Below are positions 1 through 11,069 of a DNA stretch of 64,000 bases, piece after piece. Within the stretch, counting starts at the first letter, position 1, and the number at the start of each line of letters is the position of its first letter. A model generated the notes under the pieces. That model was not told the DNA's origin. It saw nothing but the letters and a program-made list of their open reading frames with translations, and made no database searches. This DNA is from Sanderia malayensis (lineage: Eukaryota > Cnidaria > Scyphozoa > Semaeostomeae > Pelagiidae), in the NCBI GenBank assembly GCA_013076295.1, contig RQOL01000745.1, positions 1-64,000 on the forward strand, read 5' to 3'. The translations under genes and the position numbers were made by a program.

Positions 1-1300
1 TTAAGGACTTCTCTCAACAAATTTTTTAAATCCATTTCTGGGTAGTTTTTTATGTAAAAATAGGTACTGCAGTTTTTAAATTTTGAACTTTGCTAATTAA
101 CATCCTTTTGTACGCCTCCAAACATGCGCATGCTAAAAAAAAGCCGGGCACAAGGAAAAATGGGCCGAGGTTGGTGTAACATACACGCAGAAAGAGGAAA
201 TTTAATTTATTGTGTTTAGTACCAATGCTTGGACAAAAATTCAACGTTTTGCATATCTATGGTCAAAACCAAGTCGTATTTAATAAATTCAACCATGCCA
301 CGCACTAGTTCAGGGTCTAAGGATTCTGTTGATGCCCGGTTTATCACGAGATGCGTAAGTTTTTTCAGAAAAATGAGGATGACTTGCTCCCCCCTGTGCT
401 GCAAGCAGACGGGTTTTTCGATTTCAACGTCGCAGTTTTGAGCGAGTTTTACATACTACAGTGTTGAATCTTTAGTGGCGCGGGATGGTTTCAAACAACA
501 TTATGAATTCAAAACCTATTCAATTAAAGAGGAGCACACTCTCTTTTAACAATTTTTCAATAGAATTGATAGTATGCAAAATTGGTGAGCTCTTATCTAT
601 GCATTTATAAAATTTAAACCAAATGGGGTCAGCTAAAAGTTTGAAAAATCGCTAAGCCTAGCAGGGCCTGGCACGGGTAAATCAGAACTTTGCTATTTTG
701 GACTAAAAACGCATGAAAATAACCATATTTTGTCTTATCTGGTTTGTAGTTAAAGCAGCAGCTCATATTTTATATTTCAAGTGTAGTTATGGTCATAGCT
801 GTGTAGAAACACCAGAATATCTAGGAGTGTAAACATTATTGTCCAGAGATAGACGATTTCACCCGTTAAATGTGAATTGGAAGAAATGCTTTCCAGCAGA
901 ATGTTGGGCTTCATCCTGGTGCTCTTGTTTTGATTATATTTCCTGACTTTGGTTTGAAAAACATTTGGGTTTATCATTGAAAATAAAGGAATAAATCTGG
1001 ACGCGACCTTGTTTTTTCCATACAGAAGCCAAAGAGAGAAGTCGATTCCATATCCGTTGCGGCATGTACGTCACCCTACCTCGGCCCAGATCGTTTTAGG
1101 TTGCGCGACATTTTCCAGAAATAGCCTGAAAGTCGTGCTTTTGGAGCCGTGAAAAGAAGTGTTAATGAGCGAATTCCCAGATTTAAAAACTGGAGTGCCC
1201 TTTTTATGTCAAAAACTATCCAGAAATGAAATAAAAAAATATGGCGAGAAAAGCGCTTTAACCGGTACACCTATCCGTACAAGGACTTGAGCGGCTAATT
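1..1300. repeat. Degenerate inverted-repeat DNA element
   Basis: Bases ~25-130 match the reverse complement of ~1115-1270 at roughly 70 percent by eye, including the shared phrases 'atttctgg-tagttttt' and 'cagtttttaaat'. The ends therefore look like old terminal inverted repeats of ~110 bp. The interior (~296-760) recurs inverted at 29000-29430. No coding sequence is recognised. It probably lies in an upstream intron of the NLR-like gene. Boundaries are approximate, and the left end may lie outside the window. Confidence 0.5.
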
Positions 1301-1624
1301 TTTTTTGCTGGTGTCGTGTAAAAGGGGCTTTAATTTCGATTCGCTCACAAACTTTTGCAAGGGGAAGTGTAATTTGTTATAATTAGATTGCTATTTGTAT
1401 CTTTGATCTTCACAGATTGATGACAGTGCTCAATGCATTCGCAGAGCGTTTATAGTAAACAAACAAAGAAAAAACTTTTATTCTGCTACTGGCAGTTTCA
1501 TGTCTTACTTTAAGACAATCCTCAGGCAACTAAAAAGATACGTTACAATACAAACTAAAAACGTTCCAATGATTTCGTTTTCGAAATCGACGTCAGTTCT
1601 GTTCGTCTAAACAAAGCTCAAGTT

Positions 1625-2018
1625 CGAATTTACGCTGATGTCGACACTTGTCCAAGATTTCGGATCGCTTATTCAGCACGTTGCTTCCAGGGAAATTAAT
1701 GATTTCAAATTTCTCAGCTTCACAGAGTGCACAACGACCTGATTCTGGAGTGAACGCTTTAGACTTCCTGATGACTCTCCAAACAATGCTTGGGATCCCA
1801 CCACCATCTTTGATTCACCACACCTCTGTTGAAAGCGTTGTCTTATTACGGTATTTTTCAAGATTGAAAGATGTTTTATGTGCACTATACCGTGTCTTGA
1901 ACGTTGATTCACAGAGACCGATGTACTTTTTCTCTCCGTATCCGGGTAGACTTGATGTTAAAGTGGTTTCATAAACGATATTCGACACCAAGCAGTTCTG
2001 GCTCATGGGGCAGCTTTC
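1625..2018 (-). pseudogene. Penelope GIY-YIG nuclease fragment
   Basis: If the inserted element and one 9-bp duplication are ignored, this frame continues directly from the CNCIRK cluster at 3645. Visible pieces are NCLVSNIVYETTL, then KKYIGLCESTFKTRYSAHK (the GIY-YIG core in its Penelope form), then after an in-frame TGA (~1817) IVWRVIRKSKAF, the cysteine pair CALCEAEKF, and LNKRSEILDKCRHQRKF. This order is the usual C-terminus of canalised Penelope proteins. It is non-functional as it stands. Confidence 0.8.
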
Positions 2019-2040
2019 TTTACGAATGGCTATTACACTA

Positions 2041-2286
2041 AAGGGGAAAGGAGAGGAAACAGAGGAAAGGAGAGGAAAGGGGAGGAAAACAGAGGAAAGA
2101 GGAGGAAAGGGGAGGAAAACAGAGGAATGGGGAGGAAAGGGGAGGAAAACAGAGGAAAGAGGAGGAAAGGGGAGGAAAACAGAGGAATGGGGAGGAAAGG
2201 GGAGGAAAACAGAGGAAAGAGGAGGAAAGGGGAGGAAAACAGAGGAAAGGGGAGGAAAGGGGAGGAAAACAGAGGAAAGGGGAGGA
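2041..2286 (+). repeat. G/A-rich minisatellite, left arm of inserted element
   Basis: Tandem units of about 30 bp built from ggaaaggggaggaaaacaga, with alternating gaaagagg and gaatgggg variants. The matching complement is at 3490-3625. The long open frame through it (repeated KGRKTEERGG) is a by-product of repeat length. Confidence 0.95.
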
Positions 2287-2573
2287 ATCCGTTATTTTAA
2301 GAAAAATCTATGGTGGTCTATTCCGGGGATTTACATGTCAACACGGCTACACCATATGAAGTATATGGTTTAGCTGAACATGAACCTAACAACTAAAAGA
2401 AGTAGATACGAAAAAAACAATTACGAATTGAAATGGAAATAGTAATTAACACTGAAAGATATTTCAACCAAAAACAACAAATGAACAGGCGTGATTTCTA
2501 GGGGGGGCGGATATAGACTGGTGCAACTGGTGCAACTGCATCAGTCAGATTCTCCCAAAGGCAGTGACGTAAT

Positions 2574-2665
2574 CTACATTTCATTTTGCTCGATTGCCAT
2601 TCATTTTTAACACTCACACGCTAACTAAAAATGAATGGATGGCAATCGAGCAAAATGAAATGTAG
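2574..2665. repeat. Long hairpin inside 12-bp direct repeats
   Basis: Arms of about 35 bp (ctacatttcattttgctcga... and its complement ending in gaaatgtag) enclose an 18-base loop. The wider segment is flanked by direct copies of agtgacgtaatc (2563-2574 and 2730-2741), so a small insertion of ~155 bp inside the larger element is plausible. The same hairpin is at ~63686-63775. Confidence 0.75.
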
Positions 2666-3489
2666 TTTAGGATATAACACTCGGGATACAATAAGAATTT
2701 TAGCAGAATCTGCTAAAGGAAGAAATATTAGTGACGTAATCGATTAAAGATAACGTTCACACAAAATATAGTTTGCAACACAATCTAATGAACGACGCCC
2801 TCTGTTAAACGGCGCATGCAAAAGTTGGATTTTGAAAAGAACGCCGCGGCGTACTTTAGAGGAAATACGGTATTTATTCGAAGTCCACAATGAATCCCAT
2901 TGATATTTACACTTTCTGCGGTATATTATAATTGACCGATGACATTCACAGCTGGACTGACAGGTTATGTCAAGCAGAGCACGCATTGCTGTACAAGCTA
3001 GGCTAATTTTACGCAGAATGGTTGTGAAAACATGTTGCCTTGCCGTTGTATTGAAACACGTCACAGCTTTCTACTGCCCCAGTGACCCGAGTTTTATTGT
3101 ATCCAAACTTCAACATTAGCCAATGAAATGAGTTTTCACTGGTGCAAAGACCAATCTACCAATGAAAATGCAGGGCTGATTGGGGCAAAACGTCATTATT
3201 ACGTATTTATCGGAATTTCGATATTTTTATGTAACTAAAGTCATGTCCTAAAGCTAAACTCCACTCCTCTGAACAGAAGTAATACGGATAATTATTTTCG
3301 TTTGTTTTCTTCTAAAAATGTTGTGTTTTACTTCAAGACTTTTTCTAAACAATCAAAGAAATATTTTAAAACACTTGTTAAGTCAGAATGATTACGTGTT
3401 GTCTGTCAAAGGGTGTGGCAGTTTACGAAAGCCTTGGGACACGCCCTAAAAACCCATAAATTGCACCAGTTAAGATTTTGGTCTAGATC

Positions 3490-3625
3490 CGCCGTTTTCC
3501 CCCTTTCTTCTGTTTTCCTCCCCTTTCCTCCTCTTTCCTCTCCTTTCCTCTGTTTCCCTCTCCTTTCCTCTCCTTTCCTCTGTTTTCCTCTCCTTTCCTC
3601 TGTTTTCCTCTCCTTTCCCCTTTTT
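3490..3625 (-). repeat. C/T-rich minisatellite, right arm of inserted element
   Basis: Reverse complement of the left-arm array, with shorter units (cctctcctttcctctgtttt). It forms the second inverted arm of the 2028-3635 element. The right-arm counterpart at 62655-62860 differs in copy number, as expected for an unstable minisatellite. Confidence 0.95.
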
Positions 3626-4300
3626 AGTAATAGCCTTTACGAATGCAGTTGCACGTTCTTTCGTCGGGTTGCGGTTGAGGTGACAAAACTTTTTTGTTAT
3701 GGGCGTTGATGACTGATTTGATGTTCGGCATGCAGCTGTAGCTAAAATGCTTTTGTATCATGTTGAGAAGGCATCTGCCAACATTTGTTTCCACGTTGTT
3801 GTTAAAAGGTGGGTTGAACCATATGATTTTCCTATTTCTGTTTCGTCTTGGCCGTGGTGCATTTGGTGTATATTCGAAATTATGGTCGTAGCCGGATCTT
3901 CTTAAAGCGTCTGCATAAAACGGTGTTGATTCGTTGAAGATTGCTTCGTTTGCAGATAGATTCGACAGGCGATTTTGAATTGAGAACGGAATCTGCTTGA
4001 TGATGTTGGGTGGGTGATTGGAATTAACATGAACATAGTTGACTTCGTTATTCGGCTTGTGGTACGGTCTGTATGTGCCGGTGTTCAGGTCGAGGGTAAC
4101 ATCAAGATAGTTGACGATTTTCTTGTTGCATTCGATGACCAACTCAAGTTTATGCTTTCGGAACAGTGTCTGAAAGTCCTTCTTTATTCGTTCACTTTCA
4201 GGCCCGCTGACGTTTTTGAATACTGAAAATCCATCGTCCCTGTATAGTCCGATATTTTCCTTCTTGTGCTTTGCCGGGATACTACGGATCTACTCTCGCT
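3624..4300 (-). pseudogene. Penelope reverse-transcriptase C-terminal region
   Basis: The frame reads from about 4300 through 3645 on the minus strand. It starts inside the thumb/palm end of a Penelope reverse transcriptase (GLYRDDGFSVF, then DFQTLFRKHKLELVIEC and YLDVTLDLN). It continues into the conserved linker (LSNLSANEAIFNE, FYADALRRSGYDH, KIIWFNPPFNNNVETNVG, SYSCMPNIKSVINAHNKK) and reaches a zinc-like cluster (CNCIRK). At that point a 1.6-kb element has inserted, with duplication of attcgtaaa, and the readable frame ends after two extra codons. Catalytic reverse-transcriptase blocks upstream are absent. The inverted copy is at 61980-62658. Confidence 0.85.
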
Positions 4301-4394
4301 TATTGCCAGTAACTGCCAGTAGCAAAATAAAAGAGTTTTTTCTTTGTTTGTTTACTAATTAGATTGCTATACTTCTTAGCGGTTTCCTTTTCAG

Positions 4395-7300
4395 ATTGTT
4401 CCGATTCAACGTCTTGCAAATACAATTGGGCTGAAGATGAGATTTATAGCTGAATGTTTTGAGCAAACCGATGAAGTCAGTGATACGAGTTTCTTGGAGA
4501 AGCTGCTCAACACAATAACACCGTGTTCAAGTTGTTCCGTGTCGCTTAGTCCTTTTGGGCAGTTATACCTATCAAGTATTCTGTCGTTAGCAAGTAACAA
4601 TGAATTAGAAGCTGACATAGAGACAATCTTCAATGGACTTCGATTTTCTATAGACGATTTGAAGCAGGCCGATATACTCTCTTACTGGAATTGGCTTGAC
4701 ATTTTTTGCCTTACATTAAGAAATATAAATCACTACACACCACACCATTCCAGCTCAATTCACCATAACGTCGCTTATTGTGGAGCGGTTACGTTTTTCA
4801 ACTGCAGGGTCCCTCCTTTCCCTTCTTGCTTCACCAATCCAAACTCACCAACAGCAAAAGCAACACCAATTCGTGTCGACAAAAGAGGAATGAAAATGCA
4901 TCGCACAAAGTTAAAAATGAACGATATGGAAATCAACCAGTCGGATTCGGCAGGAGCCGCCAATCTATTTGGATTGGCGGAAGAGGTTGAGTTGTATCGG
5001 ATTCAGATTAGTGGCAGCGTGATGAAAGAGACCTTGGAAAAGTCGATTGAGATGAGACCACCAAGGTTGAAGAAGATCATGTTACATAGTTGTCCACTGG
5101 TGGATCCTGAAATCGCAAGAAAGGTAATTAATACTTATATCATGACTGTCTGTCTCTTTGATATGGATGAAGTTACAGCCAAACCCATGTAACATTTCAT
5201 GCAATATCTACTCCAATGTATTTCGGCAACTTTTATATTTTAAGACTTTTAATTGTAAAACTTTCGCTCTATTATCGGGTATTTATGAGAAATTTCTAGG
5301 TTTTTTGATGTTGCAGAGTTCCGTCATATTTTGTTTTGTATTGCGCGGCTGTAAAATGTTTACGGCCGCGTATTGATAAAAACTTGTGAGCAGCTTCATG
5401 AATTGTAGTTTCTAATTTAGATCTGGGCATGTTTCAAGTTTCATTCCTATACCATTAGATTACGGTTATAAACTATACTCGCATTTTATCGGCGAGACTT
5501 TGTGCATGTTTCGGTAAACTGCTGCGACATCAGCCAAAGCTGTAACTGCTTGTTTTTCCATTCTAGATGGAAGAAAATGGAGTAAAAATCATTGAATTAT
5601 GTAAGTGAATTATGCTTTAAACATGTGTGGGTCTTCTCGTGACACACTACTTTTTATGGGTCATTATAATCATGTGGCTTTTTAATGGTGAAATAAACTC
5701 GCTTGGACATAGCTATTTTGCATCATTTATTCCCAAAATAGCCCGGTTGGAATAAATAAGGGAATATTGCAACAAACATATGCGCGTTCTAGTTTCCATT
5801 TTGCATTCCATTTTTATTTGATAAATATTCATTCATTTTACCACTGTTTGGTCTAAATATATGGACATGTTTGATAGAGGGCGTTTAAATCTGCATAAAG
5901 AAACTCTCGTTTGCATAATTTTGGGTAATGCAGGTTATTGGATGTTTATTTTGTTGGAAATACAGAAAAGCACACAAAAGTATAAAGTGCAAGGTTAATT
6001 TTAGACAACCCCGCAAAGAACGTTTAATGTAGAAAATTCCCATGAACATGAATTGTTTTAAAACAATAATAACATTACATCGCGTGAGCTGTTGCCTAGA
6101 ATGCTGTAATTTTGAAAATTGAAATAAAATATATTGGCAAGTTAGACAGTAGCCTTTAGTTGAACGTGCGTTACTTCAAGTAATTTTTAGAAAGATTGAA
6201 TACTAAACAAGCAAAACAATGAGAACTTTTCCATGTTCTTCTTCTTGCTAGCCCATATTTTGCCGCTCTGAGCCAATGCAGTTGGCTTCTTTTGCTTTTT
6301 TGACAATATTTCAATTTCACCCGTCTGGACGGACTATGCTTTGTTTGTCTGAAGCATAAATAATTGAAAATTGCTAGGTATGTTTAGGCCTTTATAACTT
6401 ATTGCCCAGTGTCAACCAGCTCAGCAAAATATAATCGAGTCACTTTTGAGAAAAATTCTTGTGTATTGTCAGTTTGTGTCATTCTAGCCTGCACGGAGCC
6501 TTAAATGTGGCTTTTTTGATTCTCATGCTGACTTTGTTTTCAATTCATCAATAGCGGTAATCTTTGTTTTCAATTCATCAATGCCTGCCAGCCATTTTGA
6601 TAACAGAGGTTACTCGTGTACGTGTATCCGCGCGGTAGATGAAAGCAATCATGAACTTGAAATTATATTTTCAATAAGAAAAACAGGCGCGATAAGGAAG
6701 CAAATTATCAGATCAATCATCGGGGTTAAGGTGCTACTTAAAGTCTATTTTAGATTTTAGAAAATTTTAGCCGGAAACGTTGGCATTTGGAATTTGTGGT
6801 AGTACTCCCCACTGTTTTAGGAGAAATTTTTTGTCTCGTGTACCTGGGCCCTAAATGCTTTAGTCCCAATTATTTGTTTTACATCACAGTAGCACTCATT
6901 TTAACAATGTTAAAGTGCCTCTACACCTTTTTTTATTGCCTAAAATTATAGATTCGAATGCGCTGATTCTGAATCCGTTTATATTTTTTTGATATGACAA
7001 ATAGTTTTTGAGATACGAGGCAACGCGTGCCACTTTTTCCTGGTTAACTTTTGGACTGGGTCGAGTCAACTATGACCTCATAACTGTGCCAAGTTGTGCC
7101 CCGTTCATTTTCCCGTATTGAAGCAACAAATCTGACATCGATTTTCTCTCACACGATGGGCTCGATATTTGTTTTTTTGACTTTGATGAAACAGGTCGGG
7201 GCATTATGGCATTTGAGTTTGAAAGGCTTGCGATGAGTTTGTAGCTGTGGGGAGGAATTACAAAATTCCCATGCAGTGGCTGCTCGTTATGCTCAGTGGC

Positions 7301-10300
7301 GGCGGCCGTAGGCCATGCAATGTTAAAACTGTACGGGAACGGGACGGGGATGCCAAATAGAGCATCAAAGCATGATTAAGGATTGTTAGATTTATGTGTG
7401 AAACTGGGAAAATATGCCATATCGGTGTATTTTACTAGCCCATGGAAATACACCCGATAAATCAGAATTTGCATGGCTTCACAAAATTCTGCTTTATCAG
7501 GATGAACGCCCTAAAACTGTAAGGAGAATGAGATGGATAGATTTCATCAATTCGCAACGACGGAAGAAATTCTATGGACGCATCATCATGAATGAAATAA
7601 ATCAAACAACAAAGCGCAATAATTTTGGTACAATAACAAAATTCATGTGTAGTAATAAGGAATTGTGGTGCAGATTTTCTACACTTGCTGTTCCAAATGA
7701 CAATCGAATCTTTTCAGGCTTCTTCAAACCCCAAAGGTTTAGACTGACACGGATATGATGGCCTAAATTATATTGCGTATATTGAATTTTGATACACACT
7801 TTTACTTCATCAGATACACAACAAAAAAATAATAATTCAGATCCAGTCAAATGCCCAGAAAGTTTTCTTTCAACATTTCTTTTCTTGCTCAAATCTCTTC
7901 CATGGCTTTGAGTGAAAGAGTTCTCAGCCATGGGATCAAATGCATCAGGTTCTCCTTCATCGGTATCACTATCATCGGTCTGCTTTACTCTACGATACGA
8001 TCAATCCTATCCCCTCGCCATCTTCGCATTCCTTGGCACTGCAATCCTTACTGTCATGAAACACTATCCGACTAACAATGTTAATTTATGGAAATTTTCT
8101 ATTCAATTCTGATCACTAACATTGCACAAATACCCACGAATACACATAACGATACAGACACGCCAAAGCGCAAACCGCCACTGAGCACAACAAGCAGGCA
8201 CTACATGGGAATTTTGTAGTTCCTCCCCACAGCTACAAACTCATCGCAAACCTTTAAAACTCAAATGCCATTATGTGCCAACCTGTTTCTTATCATCAAA
8301 GTCAAAAAAACAAATATCGAGCCCATCGTGTGAAAGAAAATCGATGTCAGATTTGTTGCCTCAGTACGGGAAAATGAACGGGGCACAACTAGGCTCAACT
8401 ATGATGTCATAGTTGGCTCGACCCAGTCCTAAAAGTTAACCAAAAAATGGCGAAATTGGCGAAACATCGACACTTCACCACGTACTGACTCGTTAACTAT
8501 ACGTCAGATTTAAAAAAATATTTTCGGATCTAAAATCTGCAAAGAAAGTTTTATCGATGTAAAGAATAAAAAAATAAGGTTTAGAGGCACTTTAACAGCT
8601 GGTTGTCAATTGCTACTTGACAACATTAAGTGCAGTATGCTTTGCATGCTTTGCTGTTGTTTTATTGTTTTAATAATTCCGCATTCATCATTTGATTTCT
8701 ATTCGTAGCTCCGAGGTCAGTCTTCATTTTATATGAACAAGAAAGCCGCGACTTGGTTTTTCAACTGAATGAGAAATTGGGTGCAAAGAATTATATTGCG
8801 ATGAACGGAGGCCTAGTTAAATTTATAAGACGATCTGAACATAATCCTCTTGTTGTGATTGTCTTTATTCAACTCGATATATCAAACGAGGTTAGGAAAG
8901 AGATTCTGTTCGCCCAGGTAAATTGTTTTTATCACATGAACCTGTATTGCAGTCATTGGATGTTTGTATCATCTCTTTACTCTGTCTTTTTGTTGCTGCC
9001 TTTTTCAAATTCAGTTGTCTTTAATTATAGAAAAAGGAGATGAGAATTGTATTGGTGAAGTTGGAATCAGACTTTCATTTAAGTGAAGCGCTGACTTCTG
9101 CATTTGAGTTAAACCCGTGTTTGGATCATACCCAGGAACAGAACATCGACGACAGAGCTTTTGAATTAAATAGGACGATTTCAGCTATAATTGGTAAGTT
9201 TCATTTTTAGTAAAAGTTCTAAGAATTTTAATAGCACTCGGCAAATTGAATTAAGCTTTGACAATAGTATATTTTGCTAACAACAAAAAAGTTGTTTAGC
9301 TTTTGGAATTCAACCTTTGTGAATACAATAAAAACAACAAATCTTATCCTTGTTCAGATTGGTGCTATGTTTTCATTATAAATAAAATGTTACATTTCTT
9401 GCATCATTTGATCATTTGACTTGTATTAGTTTAATTAGTTAATTCGTTAATTAATTTACTTTGAAAATGATGTTTTGATGGCTTAACATTAACTTTGTGA
9501 AAACAACAATGATAACACAATGCTACATCTTATTAACATTACACAATATTTTACCAGCAATTTGTTTTTATAACGGAAAATATAGCATTGCTGTGTCGGG
9601 TGTTTGGTTATCAATAGCATATTGTACTAATGTTGCATTTCTGGTATCATTTGATTATTATTGAGTTTTTATTTCCAGATCACAAGTTCATCGTGATTTC
9701 GAATGCGCTGGACAACCAATTTGCAGCAAATGAAGTCAAACAGAAATTTGCTGATGAAATTGGTTGCCCCGTGCTTTTTAACATTGAGTTGAGGAAGTAT
9801 GAACCTGGAGTAATTGTCTTTTTAATGACTAACGAATACGAAGATTCGGATCAATGTGAAGAAATGATATATTATGCTCTGGTAAGGTTGTCAATTTCTT
9901 ATTACTCTGTGCTTGCTTAAAAGGTTCATTTTTTTTAGTTGTCTGATAGGTTTGCTCGGTCTTTTTTCTTTAAAATGTTGATATACGTTACAATGTTGTT
10001 TTCTTTTGCTTTATTTTTAGCCAACGATATTAACAAAGGTTATAGCTGTCAAAATGGATAATGACTTCCAGCCTGGCGAGGAGTTGAGTGAGGTCATTCA
10101 AAAGAGTACTTGTATATGTTGGAATGAGCAAACAAACTTTCATACGAACTTTGCAAAGGTGAAAGAAGAAATCAACGCTAAATTTGGTAAGTATCTTCTT
10201 CTGGTGTAGTGAATTTTCTATTAAACGTATCTATTTCAATTATTTGCCCTCAGTCTTATAAATACTTGCAGAAAACCTTGTTGTAATTAACACGACTGTT

Positions 10301-10518
10301 CTGAGTTAGTTTGTTTTTTTGCCATGTTTCAACTGCTGGTCAATGGTCGAGAAACAATTTTGATTGCCAGAAACTATTGCAAAAGATTTTATTAGTTTGA
10401 ACAATTCCTTCACCATCTTTACATTTTGTTATTTATGTTCATTTTACTAATGTTATAATGAAATAAAATAAGGAAGGTAATCTTAACTTGTGAATGTTTT
10501 CTTTTTTCAGGAAAATGA
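4395..10518 (+). CDS. NLR-like gene, 3' part, with two tandem TIR-like domains
   Basis: Seven exons, each with GT-AG borders: 4395-5123, 5567-5600, 8709-8917, 9031-9193, 9679-9881, 10021-10186, 10511-10518. They join to 503 codons plus TGA without a frame break. The 34-base second exon is the piece that makes the phases fit. Residues 1-243 resemble the helical region before the leucine-rich repeats of NLR receptors (GLKMRFIAECFEQTDE; later PPRLKKIMLHSCPLVD), an assignment made from pattern only. Residues ~255-378 and ~379-503 are two copies of a beta-alpha fold with TIR-like order: SVFILYE/KFIVISN, then a helix, LVVIVFI/GVIVFLM, RIVLVKL/VIAVKM, and CICW before the last helix. Intron phases repeat 1-0-1 across both copies, pointing to exon duplication. 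The 5' exons, including any NACHT, lie outside the window. The likely role is cytosolic innate sensing. The right-arm copy is frameshifted. Confidence 0.72.
6420..6913. repeat. Dispersed repeat in NLR-like intron
   Basis: Segments around 6420-6600 and 6870-6913 recur in reverse complement at ~40990-41900, for example 'gattatattttgctgagctgg' against 'gattatattctgctgcgcagc' and the 'gatgaattgaaaac' pair. It is a shared transposon-derived family without coding potential that I can see, located within intron 3 of the NLR-like gene. Confidence 0.55.
6914..8591. mobile_element. TTAA-flanked DNA element with THAP-like remnant
   Basis: Ends are agtgcctctacacc and its near complement ggtttagaggcact. 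Both are bounded by TTAA (6910-6913, 8592-8595). Inverted arms of ~400 bp include 'gggctcgatatttgtttttttg'-type sequence at 7150-7180 and 8295-8325. TTAA duplication plus a THAP-like frame inside fits the Kolobok group; piggyBac is the alternative. Two more copies occur at 34032-35353 and 57700-59374. It sits in the 3.1-kb intron of the NLR-like gene. Confidence 0.78.
7414..7758 (+). pseudogene. THAP-like transposase N-terminal remnant
   Basis: 114 codons beginning MPYRCILLAHGN and continuing with HKILLYQDERPK and RWIDFINSQRRKKF. This matches the first half of THAP zinc fingers (start MP-x-C, then a basic W-x-x-F stretch), but the closing CxxH pair is not in frame. The copy at 34.5 kb preserves MPNRCVLLCHGN, nearer the expected C-x-C spacing. 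Too short to act as a transposase. Confidence 0.5.
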
Positions 10519-11069
10519 TTGTATTTTTTACGATGCCATAAATCAAAAACATTAATTTTCCGCAATTACAACACAATGGCTGATAGAAGGGATTAATGAA
10601 TTGAACGCATTTTGTAAACACTTTATTTTATTTTTAATACTTTCATTTTTAAGGTTTCGTTTTTGTTTACTTTGCTGTGCACTGCGATTTGTTAACTTTG
10701 CGTAGGAGCATCGTGACGGAATTACCTGTGATTGCCAAGCTGGACTATTAAGCTGGAAGTGTGGACAAAAGATTTTAAATGGCCGGAAAAGATTCATCAG
10801 GATTTTATGGAGACCTGAAGTAACTTGAATTTTTTTATTATTTTATGTATTATATTAATAATATTATTGTAAGTTACCTTTATTGCTTCAATAGCCGTAA
10901 AGGTACTACTGTGAGTTCAAAATATTTTGACATTTTGCATTTAAACATCTAAAATTTGACATTTGACATCAGCCTGTCAGCGGAAAACAAACTATAAGAA
11001 TATTTGATTCTTATTATTTAATTTAAGCCCTTCAATATTTAGGCCTACTTTTCGTTCAGCAAATAGAAA
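10519..11069. other. 3' flank of NLR-like gene, nothing recognised
   Basis: AT-rich sequence following the NLR-like stop codon. No further exon, RNA gene or repeat terminus is apparent. Some of it presumably forms the 3' untranslated region. A short open frame on the minus strand (10552-10797) is present in both arms but has no recognisable features. Confidence 0.4.

Larger units (their letters stand above)
2028..3635. mobile_element. Non-autonomous inverted-repeat element with minisatellite arms (9-bp TSD)
   Basis: Termini read ggctattacacta on the left and, reverse-complemented, ggctattactaaa on the right. Each is followed by a G/A-rich tandem array. The flanks carry the 9-bp direct repeat tttacgaat (2019-2027 and 3636-3644). 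Removing the element and one repeat rejoins the Penelope reading frame exactly, which confirms the boundaries. A 9-bp duplication and long repetitive inverted ends suggest a Mutator-like element, but no transposase is present. The right-arm copy starts at 62647. Confidence 0.88.
1395..4355 (-). mobile_element. Penelope-like retroelement, 5'-truncated, interrupted
   Basis: The insertion is bounded by the 15-bp direct repeat taattagattgctat (1380-1394 and 4356-4370). The minus strand carries the end of a reverse-transcriptase region (GLYRDDG and YLDVTLDLN motifs), the typical linker with IIWFNPPF, and a cysteine cluster ending CNCIRK. The frame then resumes past an inserted element at ~2018-1625 with a GIY-YIG-type nuclease stretch (KKYIGLCESTFKTRY) and a CX2C tail (CALCEAEKF). 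The termini carry inverted copies of ~40 bp (about 1455-1498 and 4315-4352). The 5' half of the reverse transcriptase is missing, and an in-frame TGA near 1817 breaks the nuclease, so the copy is dead. Family assignment rests on motif order known from Penelope-like elements. Confidence 0.85.

Noticed and set aside
2005..2373. Open frame of KGRKTEERGG repeats
   Set aside because: It translates the G/A minisatellite, whose 30-bp units keep frames open. The complementary array and copy-number differences between arms show it is repeat DNA.
1380..4370. Reading the Penelope ends as DNA-transposon terminal repeats
   Set aside because: The 15-bp duplication, the RT and GIY-YIG coding content and the asymmetric extra 60 bp at one end fit a Penelope-like retroelement better.
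8216..8440. Small frames inside 7851-8112 conserved in both arms
   Set aside because: They lie in the arms of the TTAA element and are conserved only because the arms are duplicated.
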